Origin: Candidatus Poribacteria bacterium
GTDB lineage: Bacteria; Poribacteria; WGA-4E; JAJDTR01
DNA length: 64,000 bases
Reading direction: 5' to 3'
Assembly (NCBI GenBank): GCA_028820655.1
Contig: JAPPIK010000055.1
Coordinates: forward strand, 20,686-84,685
Below the pieces are notes generated by a model. That model did not search any database. It worked only from the letters and a program-made list of their open reading frames with translations, and was not told the origin of the DNA. The translations under genes and the position numbers were made by a program. How positions within the stretch are numbered: position 1 is the stretch's first letter; each line of letters begins with the position of its first letter. This document shows, in pieces, positions 28,071-37,200 of the stretch.

Positions 28071-28532
28071 ATGGCCGGGCAGGCACATCGAATTTTGATT
28101 GTTGATGATGACAACGCTTCATTAGAAGTATTGAGCGAAGTGTTGACCCGTGCCAACTACGAGATATATTCTGCATCAACCGGATACGACGCCGCAAAGA
28201 TAATCCAAGAGAATACGCTAGATATGGCGATTCTGGATTACGATCTTCCGGACACTACCGGCTTGGATCTACTTCAGCACATTAAGCGAACTAGACCTCG
28301 TATTTTAGTCATCATTATGAGCGCAAACACCTCGACCAACGTCAAGTTTGACGTGTTTGAGGCTGGCGCGTTTACGTTCATTCCGAAACCGATAGATCTA
28401 CGCCGTTTCCTGCAATACGTCAGGCGTGCATTGGGTTTCAGAGAGCAGTCTACTGCAAGTTCTCGGCGACGCACTAACACCGTTCAGATAAAGAAGTCAA
28501 CTTTCTTTCGATGGACTCGCATCGTCAAGTAA
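28071..28532 (+). CDS. Single-domain response regulator
   Basis: 153 residues from ATG 28071 (GAAGGGAA upstream); a longer start at 28029 would begin almost at the predicted transcription start. Receiver features are complete: the acidic patch VDDDN, phosphoacceptor Asp in MAILDYDLPD, a switch Ser in IIMSAN, and the conserved Lys in FIPKPIDL. A basic, Ser/Thr-rich tail of about 30 residues follows in place of an effector domain. Its partner kinase is not nearby. It lies 26 bp before dnaK, an unusual neighbour that suggests cotranscription. Confidence 0.88.
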   Translation: MAGQAHRILIVDDDNASLEVLSEVLTRANYEIYSASTGYDAAKIIQENTLDMAILDYDLPDTTGLDLLQHIKRTRPRILVIIMSANTSTNVKFDVFEAGAFTFIPKPIDLRRFLQYVRRALGFREQSTASSRRRTNTVQIKKSTFFRWTRIVK

Positions 28533-28558
28533 ATTAAAATCAAAAAAGGACATACAAA

Positions 28559-30508
28559 ATGAGCAAAGTCATTGGAATTGATTTAGGAACAACCAACTCG
28601 TGTGTCGCCATCTTGGAAAGCGGCGACGCAAAAGTGATTGAAAATGCCGAGGGTGTGCGCACGACTCCCTCCGTTGTCGCTTTCACGAAAGACGGAGAGC
28701 GGCTCGTGGGCCAAGTTGCCAAACGCCAAGCGATTACAAACCCAACGAATACCGTGTTCTCAATAAAGAGATTCATGGGTAGAAAACATGGTGAGATTGG
28801 GGAGGAACTTAAACGCGTACCGTATGACGTAATCGCTGACAACGACGGTGATGCCGCGGTAAAAATTGAAGATAAAAACTATTCGCCTCCCGAAATCTCC
28901 GCGATGACGCTGCAAAAAATGAGAGAAACGGCGGAAGCCTACCTCGGCGAAGATGTCACACAGGCGGTCATCACCGTACCAGCTTACTTCAACGATTCGC
29001 AACGGCAGGCAACGAAAGATGCGGGTAGAATCGCCGGATTGGAAGTTCTGCGGATTATCAACGAACCGACTGCCGCGTCGTTGGCATACGGCCTGGAAAA
29101 CAAAAAAGACCTCAAAATTGCTGTTTACGACTTGGGGGGTGGAACCTTTGACATCTCAATCCTAGAGATTGGCGAAGGTGTTTTTGAAGTGAAAAGTACA
29201 AATGGCGACACCCACCTTGGTGGTGATGACTTCGATCAGCAGATTATAGATTGGCTCGCCGAAGAGTTCCAAAGTGAACAGGGTATCGACTTGCGTAAAG
29301 ACACCATGGCACTTCAAAGGCTGAAGGAAGGCGCCGAAAAAGCGAAGTGCGAGTTGTCAACAGCACTCCAAACCGATGTAAATCTGCCCTTTATCACTGC
29401 CGACGCAAGCGGACCCAAACACCTGAATGTCTCTCTTACTCGCGCAAAACTTGAACAACTCACTGACGATCTTGTCGAGCGCACCTTAGGACCGTGTCGA
29501 AGAGCACTTGCCGATGCGGACTTATCTCCGCAGAATATCGATGAAGTCATTCTTGTCGGTGGCCAAACACGGATGCCCAAAGTGCAGGAAGCAGTCCAGG
29601 CTCTTTTCGAAAGGGAACCGCACAAGGGAGTAAATCCGGACGAAGTGGTCGCAATCGGCGCAGCCATTCAAGGCGGAGTTCTCTCCGGTGATTCCGAGGT
29701 TAAGGACATCCTGTTGCTTGACGTGACACCACTCTCGCTGGGCATTGAGACTTTGGGTGGGATGTCTACCAAACTGATCGAACGAAACACAACCATACCC
29801 ACAGAGAAGTCGCAGATTTTCACTACCGCGGATGACAACCAAACGTCCGTAGATGTGCACGTTCTGCAGGGAGAGCGTGAGCAATCGGCTTACAACAAGA
29901 CAATCGGTCGTTTTCGTTTAGATGGGATACCGCCGGCACCCCGAGGAATGCCGCAAATTGAGGTGTCCTTCAACATTGACGCCAACGGGATTCTCAAAGT
30001 ATCCGCTAAAGACACCGCTACCGGAAAGGAACAGCACATTACCATCACCGCTTCGTCCGGTTTGTCCGAGGCGGAAATCGACCAGATGGTCAAGGATGCT
30101 GAAACCCATGCCGACGAAGATAGACTCAAACGCGAGGAGTTTGAAGTCCGCCATCGCGCAGATTCTCTTGTCTACGAGACTGAAAAGAGTTTAACGGAAT
30201 TCAGCGACAAGATTGACGCCGAGACCAAGGGAAAGGTCGAAGGCGCAGTTGAACGAGTCAAAGAAGCCTTGAAAGGAGAGAATCAGGAGGAGATAAAATC
30301 CGCCTCTGAAGACTTGACGCAGATTTGGCATCAAGCGTCCGCCGAATTGTATCAACAAACGGCTTCCGGGCAACCTGGCGAAGCGCCGACTGACGATCAC
30401 CCTCGCAGCGCTCCCACCGATGAATCCGCAGCGCCCGGTGGTGAAGGCGAAGTCATCGACGCTGATTACGAGGTCGTCGATGAAGACGCCGACAAAAACA
30501 AGAAGTAA
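28559..30508 (+). CDS. dnaK: Chaperone DnaK (Hsp70)
   Basis: 649-residue Hsp70. The ATPase domain opens with [13 protein letters not shown], contains [20 protein letters not shown] and [12 protein letters not shown], and leads through the [14 protein letters not shown] linker to the substrate-binding domain. An acidic tail ends [12 protein letters not shown]. It folds and disaggregates proteins with DnaJ and GrpE, neither of which is adjacent. No CIRCE element lies upstream. The short 26-bp gap to the response regulator points to a common transcript. clpB is convergent 640 bp away. Confidence 0.98.
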   Translation: MSKVIGIDLGTTNSCVAILESGDAKVIENAEGVRTTPSVVAFTKDGERLVGQVAKRQAITNPTNTVFSIKRFMGRKHGEIGEELKRVPYDVIADNDGDAAVKIEDKNYSPPEISAMTLQKMRETAEAYLGEDVTQAVITVPAYFNDSQRQATKDAGRIAGLEVLRIINEPTAASLAYGLENKKDLKIAVYDLGGGTFDISILEIGEGVFEVKSTNGDTHLGGDDFDQQIIDWLAEEFQSEQGIDLRKDTMALQRLKEGAEKAKCELSTALQTDVNLPFITADASGPKHLNVSLTRAKLEQLTDDLVERTLGPCRRALADADLSPQNIDEVILVGGQTRMPKVQEAVQALFEREPHKGVNPDEVVAIGAAIQGGVLSGDSEVKDILLLDVTPLSLGIETLGGMSTKLIERNTTIPTEKSQIFTTADDNQTSVDVHVLQGEREQSAYNKTIGRFRLDGIPPAPRGMPQIEVSFNIDANGILKVSAKDTATGKEQHITITASSGLSEAEIDQMVKDAETHADEDRLKREEFEVRHRADSLVYETEKSLTEFSDKIDAETKGKVEGAVERVKEALKGENQEEIKSASEDLTQIWHQASAELYQQTASGQPGEAPTDDHPRSAPTDESAAPGGEGEVIDADYEVVDEDADKNKK

Positions 30509-30563
30509 GATCTGTCTGCAATTGCAACCGTTGCACGATGTCTTTATAGACCTGCTTACCCCG

Positions 30564-30597
30564 AGAAACCGAGTTTTTTCCCGAAAACTCGGTTTCT
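30564..30597. repeat. Hairpin repeat A, variant copy
   Basis: Perfect 14-bp arms AGAAACCGAGTTTT and AAAACTCGGTTTCT with loop TTCCCG. Relative to the hairpins at 594-782 it differs at two stem positions, each compensated on the opposite arm, so base pairing is preserved. No T-run follows, so it is unlikely to be the dnaK terminator alone. Confidence 0.8.
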
Positions 30598-30637
30598 ACA
30601 CTTTCCCTCTTCTCTCACTACACATCCTAACTGCTCC

Positions 30638-30659
30638 GTCTGGATTGCCAAATCCAGAC
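30638..30659. repeat. Hairpin repeat B, copy 2
   Basis: Arms GTCTGGATT and AATCCAGAC around the loop GCCA; nine stem pairs are shared with the copy at 345-368. It lies 41 bp after the variant repeat A hairpin, as the two families also co-occur at 345-782. Confidence 0.75.
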
Positions 30660-31072
30660 CAATAAGCGATCGGATACTGAGCGATCAAGGAATATCAAAT
30701 GAACAGGCAGTGCGTGGGACAGAGATGCCACTAAATGGTTTGTTTTCCAAATAGAATGGATGTCTTGGTGATTGTCCAAACAGTGATTTATAGGATCATA
30801 AGGTTTCCTTGATTGTCTGTGGCAAGTTGCCGGTGATGAGTCCGCCAGACCGTTATCTCGAAGCCATGAGCATTTAGGAATAAACCAAGTATTTTTGGGG
30901 AAAAAGGGATCTCTATCGATCAACTGAGCGCAAGAGATCTCATAGAGATTCCGTTCCAACCATACCACCGTGAATGAACAAACTCCTGTTTGGATAGGAA
31001 ACCGAACCCACCGCGGTGTATCGATAAGAGCGACCCCACGCTATAAGAACCCTCATATTGAATCCTAGCCCC
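30660..31072. other. Convergent dnaK/clpB intergenic region
   Basis: No gene is seen. It contains degenerate pieces of the 35-bp repeat (GGGATCTCTATCGATCAAC near 30906 and CATAGAGATTCC near 30939) and ends with the clpB terminator. Confidence 0.45.
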
Positions 31073-31121
31073 AAAAAAAGCGCCTTCCATCGGTAGAATA
31101 TTTACCGAAAAGAAGACGCTT
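31073..31121 (-). terminator. Intrinsic terminator of clpB
   Basis: On the minus strand, AAGCGTCTTC pairs with GAAGGCGCTT around an inner CGGTA/TACCG hairpin, and seven T residues follow. Confidence 0.85.
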
Positions 31122-31147
31122 GCTGTTACTCTCGTATCAAAGAAGAA

Positions 31148-33718
31148 TTACATCTCGCGAAAGACAAATTCCCCATCCTCGAAATCAACCTCTATTCCGA
31201 CCCCGTCGCCGAAGCGTCCTTCAAGCATTTCGATCGCAAGCGGATTCAGGATGTCGCGCTGAATTGTCCGGCGCAGCGGCCGCGCACCGTAAACTTCGTC
31301 ATAGCCGCGAGTCGCGAGTTCCTCCTTTGCCAGCTCCGTCATGGACAATGCAATCTCTTTGTCCGCAAGACGACCGCTAAGCACATCCAGTTCAAGCGTC
31401 ACAATTTGCTTAATTTCTTTTATGCCTAACCGATCGAAAATGATGAGATCGTCGATACGGTTCAGAAATTCGGGACGGAACTGTTGCTGCAATGCCTCCA
31501 ATACGCGAGAGCGGAGTTCCTCGTGCCCCAGTTTGCTATCGCTAATCCACTGGCTGCCGATGTTCGAAGTCATCACTACCACGGTGTTCTTGAAATCCAC
31601 CGTACGTCCATGTCCGTCCGTTAATCGACCATCGTCGAGCATCTGCAACAGAATGTTGAACACGTCGGGATGCGCCTTTTCAATTTCGTCGAACAACACG
31701 ACGCAGTACGGGTGACGCCGAACGGCTTCCGTCAGTTGTCCGCCTTCGTCAAAGCCAACATACCCCGGAGGAGCGCCGACCAATCTTGACACAGAGTGCT
31801 TCTCCATATACTCACTCATGTCGATTCGCACCATGGCGTCCTGATCATCGAACAGAAATTCCGCAAGCGATTTTGCGACGTGGGTTTTGCCTACGCCCGT
31901 TGGTCCCATGAAAACAAATGAACCAAGTGGCCGGTCGGGATCTTGGAGTCCAACGCGGGAGCGTCGTATGGCGTTCGAGATGGCTTCGACCGCTTCATCT
32001 TGACCAATCACGTGTTCTCTAAGCCGATCTTCCATGTGAAGCAGCTTTTTAACCTCGCCTTCCATCAGCCGGAAAACCGGTATTCCTGTCCATCTTGACA
32101 CGATTTCGGCGATGTCCTCCTGATCGACTCTCTCCTTGAGCATGTGAGACGATTGTTCGCCTTCCTTCGCCCGATCAAGTTGGGTTTCAAGCTCGTACAG
32201 TTCCCCATATCGAATCTGCGAAGCCTTGGCGAGATCGCCTGCACGTTGCGCCTGTTCCTCCTCAATCTTTAGCGCTTCGATCCGCTCCATCAGGTCGCGA
32301 ACTCGCTGGATTCCCGCCTTTTCATTCTGCCAATTCGCCTTGAGATGATTTCTCCGTTCATTCAACTCGGCAAGCTCTTCCAGTAGTTTTGCCAAGCGTT
32401 CCATAGAGGAAGCATCCTCCTCCTTTTCAAGTGCTTGCCTTTCCATCTCCAACTGAATGATGCGGCGCTCAACCTCATCAATCGCTTCCGGCACACTATC
32501 AATTTCTATCCGCAATCGCGAAGCTGCTTCATCGATAAGGTCGACGGCTTTGTCGGGTAGAAATCGATCGGCGATGTAACGCTGCGAGAGCACGGCCGCC
32601 GCAACAATCGCGTTGTCTTGAACTTGGACACCGTGATGCGTTTCATAGCGCTCTTTGAGACCCCGCAGAATTGCGATTGTGTCTTCTACCGACGGCTCCT
32701 CAACCATAACGGGCTGAAAGCGCCGTTCCAATGCCGCATCCTTTTCCACGTGCTTGCGATATTCATCAAGAGTGGTTGCCCCGATGCAATGCAATTCGCC
32801 GCGTGCCAACGCGGGCTTCAGCATATTTGAGGCGTCCACGGCGCCCTCTGCTCCCCCGGCACCGACGATTGTATGGAGTTCATCAATGAACAAGACTACC
32901 TGTCCACCAGATTGCTCAATGTCCTTAAGTACAGCTTTAAGCCGGTCCTCAAACTCGCCGCGGTATTTAGAACCGGCAATCATTGCTCCGAGATCAAGAC
33001 CAATGAGTCGTTTGTTTTTCAAACTCTCGGGCACATCGCCGTCGACGATCCGTTGCGCAAGTCCTTCAACGATGGCAGTTTTGCCGACTCCCGGTTCCCC
33101 AATCAACACCGGGTTGTTCTTGCGCCGACGAGACAGTACCTGCATGACGCGACGGATCTCGTCATCCCGTCCTATAACAGGATCGAGTTTGCCAGACATC
33201 GCTTCTTGAGTTAAATCCCGCCCGAACCGCGTTAGCGCTTGATACTTGTCCTCGGGATTCTGATCGGTAACACGTTGCCCGCCGCGAATGTCAACCAACG
33301 CTTTAAGAACCTTTTCTTTCGTGACACCATGTACTTTTAAGGTCTTTCCAACGGAGGAGTTTTTATCCTCAACACATCCGATTAGCAGGTGTTCCGTGCT
33401 GACGTACTCATCTTTCAGGTTGGTTGCCTCTTTCCAAGCCCTTTCAAACACCGCATTCAGTGCTGGCGAAAGGCGCAGTTCGTGGCCGTTTCCTTGTACC
33501 TTGGGTCCCTCTCGAACCGCATCATCAACCTCGGATCTAATGGCTTGCACATCCGCGCCTATTTTTTGGAGAATCGGCGTAACAACGCCGTCTTGCTGAT
33601 CGATTAGAGCGAGCAGTAAATGGTCGACATTGAGTTCGGGACTCTCCACTTGGCTCGCGAACTCTTGCGCGGTCTGCAAGGCTTCTTGTGATTTTATCGT
33701 TAATCGGTCAAATCTCAT
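31148..33718 (-). CDS. clpB: ATP-dependent disaggregase ClpB
   Basis: 856-residue hexameric AAA+ chaperone that dissolves aggregates with DnaK. The N-terminal Clp repeats start [19 protein letters not shown]1 has Walker A GEPGVGKT (near residue 206), a central M-domain coiled coil runs about 410-520, and NBD2 has GPTGVGKT (near 605) and [16 protein letters not shown]. The length is normal. A near -24/-12 match lies at 33781-33796. It converges on dnaK. Confidence 0.98.
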   Translation of the reverse strand: MRFDRLTIKSQEALQTAQEFASQVESPELNVDHLLLALIDQQDGVVTPILQKIGADVQAIRSEVDDAVREGPKVQGNGHELRLSPALNAVFERAWKEATNLKDEYVSTEHLLIGCVEDKNSSVGKTLKVHGVTKEKVLKALVDIRGGQRVTDQNPEDKYQALTRFGRDLTQEAMSGKLDPVIGRDDEIRRVMQVLSRRRKNNPVLIGEPGVGKTAIVEGLAQRIVDGDVPESLKNKRLIGLDLGAMIAGSKYRGEFEDRLKAVLKDIEQSGGQVVLFIDELHTIVGAGGAEGAVDASNMLKPALARGELHCIGATTLDEYRKHVEKDAALERRFQPVMVEEPSVEDTIAILRGLKERYETHHGVQVQDNAIVAAAVLSQRYIADRFLPDKAVDLIDEAASRLRIEIDSVPEAIDEVERRIIQLEMERQALEKEEDASSMERLAKLLEELAELNERRNHLKANWQNEKAGIQRVRDLMERIEALKIEEEQAQRAGDLAKASQIRYGELYELETQLDRAKEGEQSSHMLKERVDQEDIAEIVSRWTGIPVFRLMEGEVKKLLHMEDRLREHVIGQDEAVEAISNAIRRSRVGLQDPDRPLGSFVFMGPTGVGKTHVAKSLAEFLFDDQDAMVRIDMSEYMEKHSVSRLVGAPPGYVGFDEGGQLTEAVRRHPYCVVLFDEIEKAHPDVFNILLQMLDDGRLTDGHGRTVDFKNTVVVMTSNIGSQWISDSKLGHEELRSRVLEALQQQFRPEFLNRIDDLIIFDRLGIKEIKQIVTLELDVLSGRLADKEIALSMTELAKEELATRGYDEVYGARPLRRTIQRDILNPLAIEMLEGRFGDGVGIEVDFEDGEFVFREM

Positions 33719-33780
33719 CGTGGTATTCCTCTCTTTTTCAGATTTGTGGTTTTACGCTAAATATTAGCTATCCATTCTAG

Positions 33781-33796
33781 TGCAGAATAAATGCCA
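33781..33796 (-). promoter_or_regulatory. Possible -24/-12 promoter of clpB
   Basis: The minus strand reads TGGCATTTATTCTGCA, with the invariant GG and GC 10 nt apart; the -12 box is CTGCA rather than TTGCA. It lies about 60 bp upstream of the clpB ATG. No good sigma-70 promoter was found in the same interval. Confidence 0.35.
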
Positions 33797-33928
33797 ACGT
33801 TTTCGAGAGGAAAAAGGCGGGTTTTCGGCAGTCTACTTGCTACGCGACGTGCCAGATTGACAGAATTAAATCTAATGGATAGGAGGTGTGCCGATTTGGC
33901 GTATTTTTTTGGCGGGTAATTTTTGGGT

Positions 33929-35587
33929 TCACTCCTCAACCACAATTAGTTGATTCGGTGCCACATCGGTAAGTTTATCTAGGGCTCCGCTTGGCCACGT
34001 GACCTCAATCGACTCGATTCGGCTGTCATCCGCAACTCCGAAGATGGCAGAGAGTTCACTCTGAGAACAGTAGCTGCAACCGCTCTTGATGGTCCGTGTC
34101 TGCATGCCGGCTGCGGTATATATCGTAATCTTCGCGCCGATACCATTACGATTGCTTTTCGTCCCTTTGAGTTTCAGTTTAATCCAATTGTTGTTTCCTC
34201 CATCATTGCGATAGAGATGTGCCGGCCCATTGGATGTGGTAACGAGGAGGTCCCAGTCGCCGTCATTGTCGATATCTCCGTAGGCTGCTCCCCGTCCAAC
34301 TATCGGAATCGAAAAGTCCGCACCGACGCGCATTGCAACGTCCGTGAAGGTGCCCTTCCCCAGATTGCGGAATAGATGGGGTGATTGTGCATAAGTAACC
34401 TCGCTTTGAACAGCATTAATCTCGTTTTCGACATGCCCGTTAGCGGCAAAAATGTCGAGTCTTCCGTCAAGATCGAAATCGAAAAAGAAGCAGCCAAACG
34501 TGAGTGTCAATAGGCTCGGGCTCCCGATATGTGCAACCGGGGCATCGTCAATGAAGAAGTCCCCTTCGTTGTGATAGAGGTTCATCATCTCGTTAGAAAA
34601 ATTCCCGATAACAAGACTTTCTCTGCCGGATCCATCGTAATCCCCGGCGTCGATGCCCATAGCGCCCGTAGCGACGCCGTTTTCGCTGTAGGCGATACCG
34701 GCAATCATCCCCATTTCGATAAAGGTTCCATCTCCGTTGTTGCGATAGAGTTTGTTGGGTTGGGTGTCGTTTGCCTCGAAAATGTCGGGAAAACCATCGT
34801 CGTCAAAATCGAAGATACAAACCCCCAGCGACTTGCTCTCCGGGTCCTCAATTCGAGCGATTCGTGACACATCTGCAAACGTCCCGTCACCCCGATTCCT
34901 GAAAAGTCGGCTGGACTGTCCTTTGTAGGATTCAGGCGTACAGTAGGATTTGTTCGTGCCATCTAGCGTACAAAAGATGTCTGTCTCAATTGTCCATTCA
35001 ACGTAATTGGCAACGTACAAATCTAAATTGCCATCACGATCATAATCGAACCATGCGCAACTCGTCCCGAACCCGGGATTTCTGATTTCTGCCTCCGTGG
35101 TCACATCGGCAAATGTGCCATCTCCCTGATTCTGGAACAAGCGATCATCTCCTAGACAACTGATATAGAAATCGGAATCACCATCATTGTCATAGTCAGC
35201 CACCGCAACTCCCAGCCCGTACAAGGGTACATCAAGTCCCGCCCATTTGGTCACATCGACGAATGTACCATTCCCCCTGTTCCGGTAGAGGATCATTGTT
35301 TGGGGCTTTCCGGTCGGATGCCCCTCCCAGTCTTTACCGTTCACCAGCAGCAGGTCTTGCCAGCCATCGTTATCGAAATCGATGAACGCGCACCCCGTTC
35401 CCATTGTCTCCGGGAGATATTTCTCACCGAATGCTCCGCTGTTATGGACAAAATTGATACCCGCTTCAGCCGTTATGTCAACAAATTGGGGAAGCTGGTT
35501 TGAGGCATCTGAAGACTGGATAATAAGGAAAAGTATAATGTTGAAAATGCAGAATAATACCCGGTATATCTTAGTTTTAACTCTCAT
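33929..35587 (-). CDS. Exported FG-GAP/VCBS repeat protein with ASPIC/UnbV domain (CRTAC1-like)
   Basis: 552 residues. A signal peptide (to about residue 29, ending QSSDAS) is followed by repeated beta-propeller blades with calcium-binding DxDxDG loops (for example DFDNDGWQDLLLVNG, DYDNDGDSDFYIS, DYDRDGNLDLYVANY, DIDNDGDWDLLVT). A C-terminal ASPIC/UnbV domain (about 475-552) contains WPSGALDKL. Family members are extracellular or surface proteins of unclear function, frequent in Poribacteria, Planctomycetes and Acidobacteria. AAAGGAAAGA precedes the ATG. It lies 8 bp downstream of fxsA, so the three minus-strand genes may be one operon. Confidence 0.93.
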   Translation of the reverse strand: MRVKTKIYRVLFCIFNIILFLIIQSSDASNQLPQFVDITAEAGINFVHNSGAFGEKYLPETMGTGCAFIDFDNDGWQDLLLVNGKDWEGHPTGKPQTMILYRNRGNGTFVDVTKWAGLDVPLYGLGVAVADYDNDGDSDFYISCLGDDRLFQNQGDGTFADVTTEAEIRNPGFGTSCAWFDYDRDGNLDLYVANYVEWTIETDIFCTLDGTNKSYCTPESYKGQSSRLFRNRGDGTFADVSRIARIEDPESKSLGVCIFDFDDDGFPDIFEANDTQPNKLYRNNGDGTFIEMGMIAGIAYSENGVATGAMGIDAGDYDGSGRESLVIGNFSNEMMNLYHNEGDFFIDDAPVAHIGSPSLLTLTFGCFFFDFDLDGRLDIFAANGHVENEINAVQSEVTYAQSPHLFRNLGKGTFTDVAMRVGADFSIPIVGRGAAYGDIDNDGDWDLLVTTSNGPAHLYRNDGGNNNWIKLKLKGTKSNRNGIGAKITIYTAAGMQTRTIKSGCSYCSQSELSAIFGVADDSRIESIEVTWPSGALDKLTDVAPNQLIVVEE

Positions 35588-35595
35588 TCTTTCCT

Positions 35596-35985
35596 TTAAT
35601 GATGTATGTGGCTCCCTCCATAAAACAAACGCTTTCTGAGTTGCGATTTCACTTTTTCACGCACCAACCTCCGCGTCCATGGCAAGATCAGGACAATTCC
35701 AAGGATGTCGGTTAACACCCCTGGTGTGATGAGGAGCGCACCTCCGACGAAGAGCAGAAGTCCTTCAATCAGATGATTATGCGGCAGCTCCCCGTTATAC
35801 AAAGACCTTGTAAGATTCCTGTACACCTGTAATCCTTGTGCTTTTGCAAGAGAGGCGCCGATAAAACCGGTCAAGAGGACGATTCCTATGGTGTGCCACG
35901 TACCAAAACGTCCGCCTAACTCAATCAGTATTGCCATTTCAATCAAGGGGGTGACGATGAAGAGTAGCAGGATTTTGAGAAACAT
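35596..35985 (-). CDS. fxsA: FxsA family membrane protein
   Basis: 129 residues with four hydrophobic segments. It opens FLKILLLFIVTPLIEMAILI, has the family core TGFIGASLAKAQGLQVYRN and then GGALLITPGVLTDILGIVLI. FxsA (suppressor of F exclusion of phage T7) is an inner-membrane protein whose overproduction relieves phage exclusion in E. coli; its everyday role is unknown. A basic tail follows. It lies 8 bp after the hydrolase gene, on the same strand. Confidence 0.88.
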   Translation of the reverse strand: MFLKILLLFIVTPLIEMAILIELGGRFGTWHTIGIVLLTGFIGASLAKAQGLQVYRNLTRSLYNGELPHNHLIEGLLLFVGGALLITPGVLTDILGIVLILPWTRRLVREKVKSQLRKRLFYGGSHIHH

Positions 35986-35993
35986 TAATAGTC

Positions 35994-36872
35994 TTAATCC
36001 AAGAATTCCTTTAGAACAGGATACGTGAGACTAGGGCGCTCAACAAAAGGCACATGCAAGCAACCCGGAACCTCATGGAATAAACTCCCGAGCATCTCTG
36101 CGAGTTGAATCGCGGCATGACGGGAACAAAAAGGATCGTGTTGGCCGCGCAAGATGAATGTAGCCGATTCGGGACAGCGCAATCCAGAATCTACCGACGC
36201 TAGTTCCCGTGAAACTTCCTTATGTAGGATGTCCAGTTCGCCAAAGAGATTGTAATTGCATGTCTGCTTCAGTAGGATGGCAGCCGTAAGTGCATCCGCG
36301 TAAGCATCAGGCAGCATTCTTCGGCGATGCTTTGGAAACTCGGGCATTCCATGAGCGCCCAAGGTGATTCGCTCGGAAGAAAGTTTTCGAATTCCCGCTC
36401 GAAATGCTTGAAAAACACTTAGGCATGTAGCGACAAAGCGCGTACGATTGGCTAAAGGCTTCAAGTAGTGCACGCCTTCGATGGGCGGCCCGCACGCGAT
36501 GATTCGTTTCGCGGCAAGGCGCGGCGCTCGGAGGAGTAAGAGTGACAAGATCCCTCCCATTGAGTGGCCTATGACGCCGTGCAGCCCGTTTCCTTCAGAG
36601 ATTTGCTCTGATAGACTCGTGACAATCTCTGCGTACAACTTTAGCGTTGCGTGACGTTGCGGAATCAGTGGAGTGTGACCGCAGCCGGGCAAATCCAATG
36701 CCCACACCTCGTATTGAGATGCCAGGTAAGGGGCGAGACGATGCCATCTCCGGCTTGAATCCATCCATCCGTGGACGAGAAGCACTTTTCTTGTGTCCCC
36801 GCCCCATCTTCTTACAAAAACAGAAACCTTGCCAATTGGTGGAACTTCAACATCTATATGGGATGTTTCCAT
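35994..36872 (-). CDS. Alpha/beta-hydrolase fold protein
   Basis: 292-residue serine hydrolase. VLLVHGWMDSSRRW gives the oxyanion segment, and the nucleophile elbow GHSMGG (near residue 123) carries the catalytic serine. A late Asp in RGQHDPF and a C-terminal His in CLHVPFVERP complete the triad. No signal peptide is present, so it is cytosolic. Substrate unknown. It heads the three-gene run with fxsA and the ASPIC/UnbV protein. Confidence 0.88.
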   Translation of the reverse strand: METSHIDVEVPPIGKVSVFVRRWGGDTRKVLLVHGWMDSSRRWHRLAPYLASQYEVWALDLPGCGHTPLIPQRHATLKLYAEIVTSLSEQISEGNGLHGVIGHSMGGILSLLLLRAPRLAAKRIIACGPPIEGVHYLKPLANRTRFVATCLSVFQAFRAGIRKLSSERITLGAHGMPEFPKHRRRMLPDAYADALTAAILLKQTCNYNLFGELDILHKEVSRELASVDSGLRCPESATFILRGQHDPFCSRHAAIQLAEMLGSLFHEVPGCLHVPFVERPSLTYPVLKEFLD

Positions 36873-37043
36873 TAAACCCGATCTTTCCCCTTCAAGTCAT
36901 CATGGCTCCCACGCTTCAGTTCGTGCATTCTTGCTTTTCACTTGGAGGAAAAACTGTTATACTCAACGTAGTTCCCAACGTCCCCTGATTTTGCTTGAGT
37001 GATCGGTGGTGTAATTCCTTGACCGCACGGGAAAATTATAACA

Positions 37044-37200
37044 TTACAATCGGTATGCGCTCAAGTCGATTGTCGTGCCATCGGTCTTGACTAAAATTGC
37101 TGTCTCAAGATTGTTACGAGGGATAAACCAATGCCCAACCCCATCGTCAAATATCGCCGATATTTGACCCACTGATGACCCATCACGCTGGAGGAATCGG
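37044..37200 (-). pseudogene. Possible remnant of a coding sequence
   Basis: A minus-strand frame reads a plausible protein C-terminus (DDGVGHWFIPRNNLETAILV, then KTDGTTIDLSAYRL and a stop at 37044), but its upstream part is merely antisense to the permease gene starting at 37201. It may be the 3' stump of a gene replaced by that permease. It could equally be chance. Confidence 0.22.

Noticed and set aside
28533..28558. CIRCE or heat-shock promoter just before dnaK
   Set aside because: The gap is only 26 bp, and no TTAGCACTC-N9-GAGTGCTAA was found.
30564..30597. Intrinsic terminator of dnaK
   Set aside because: A perfect hairpin, but no T-run follows; it belongs to repeat family A.
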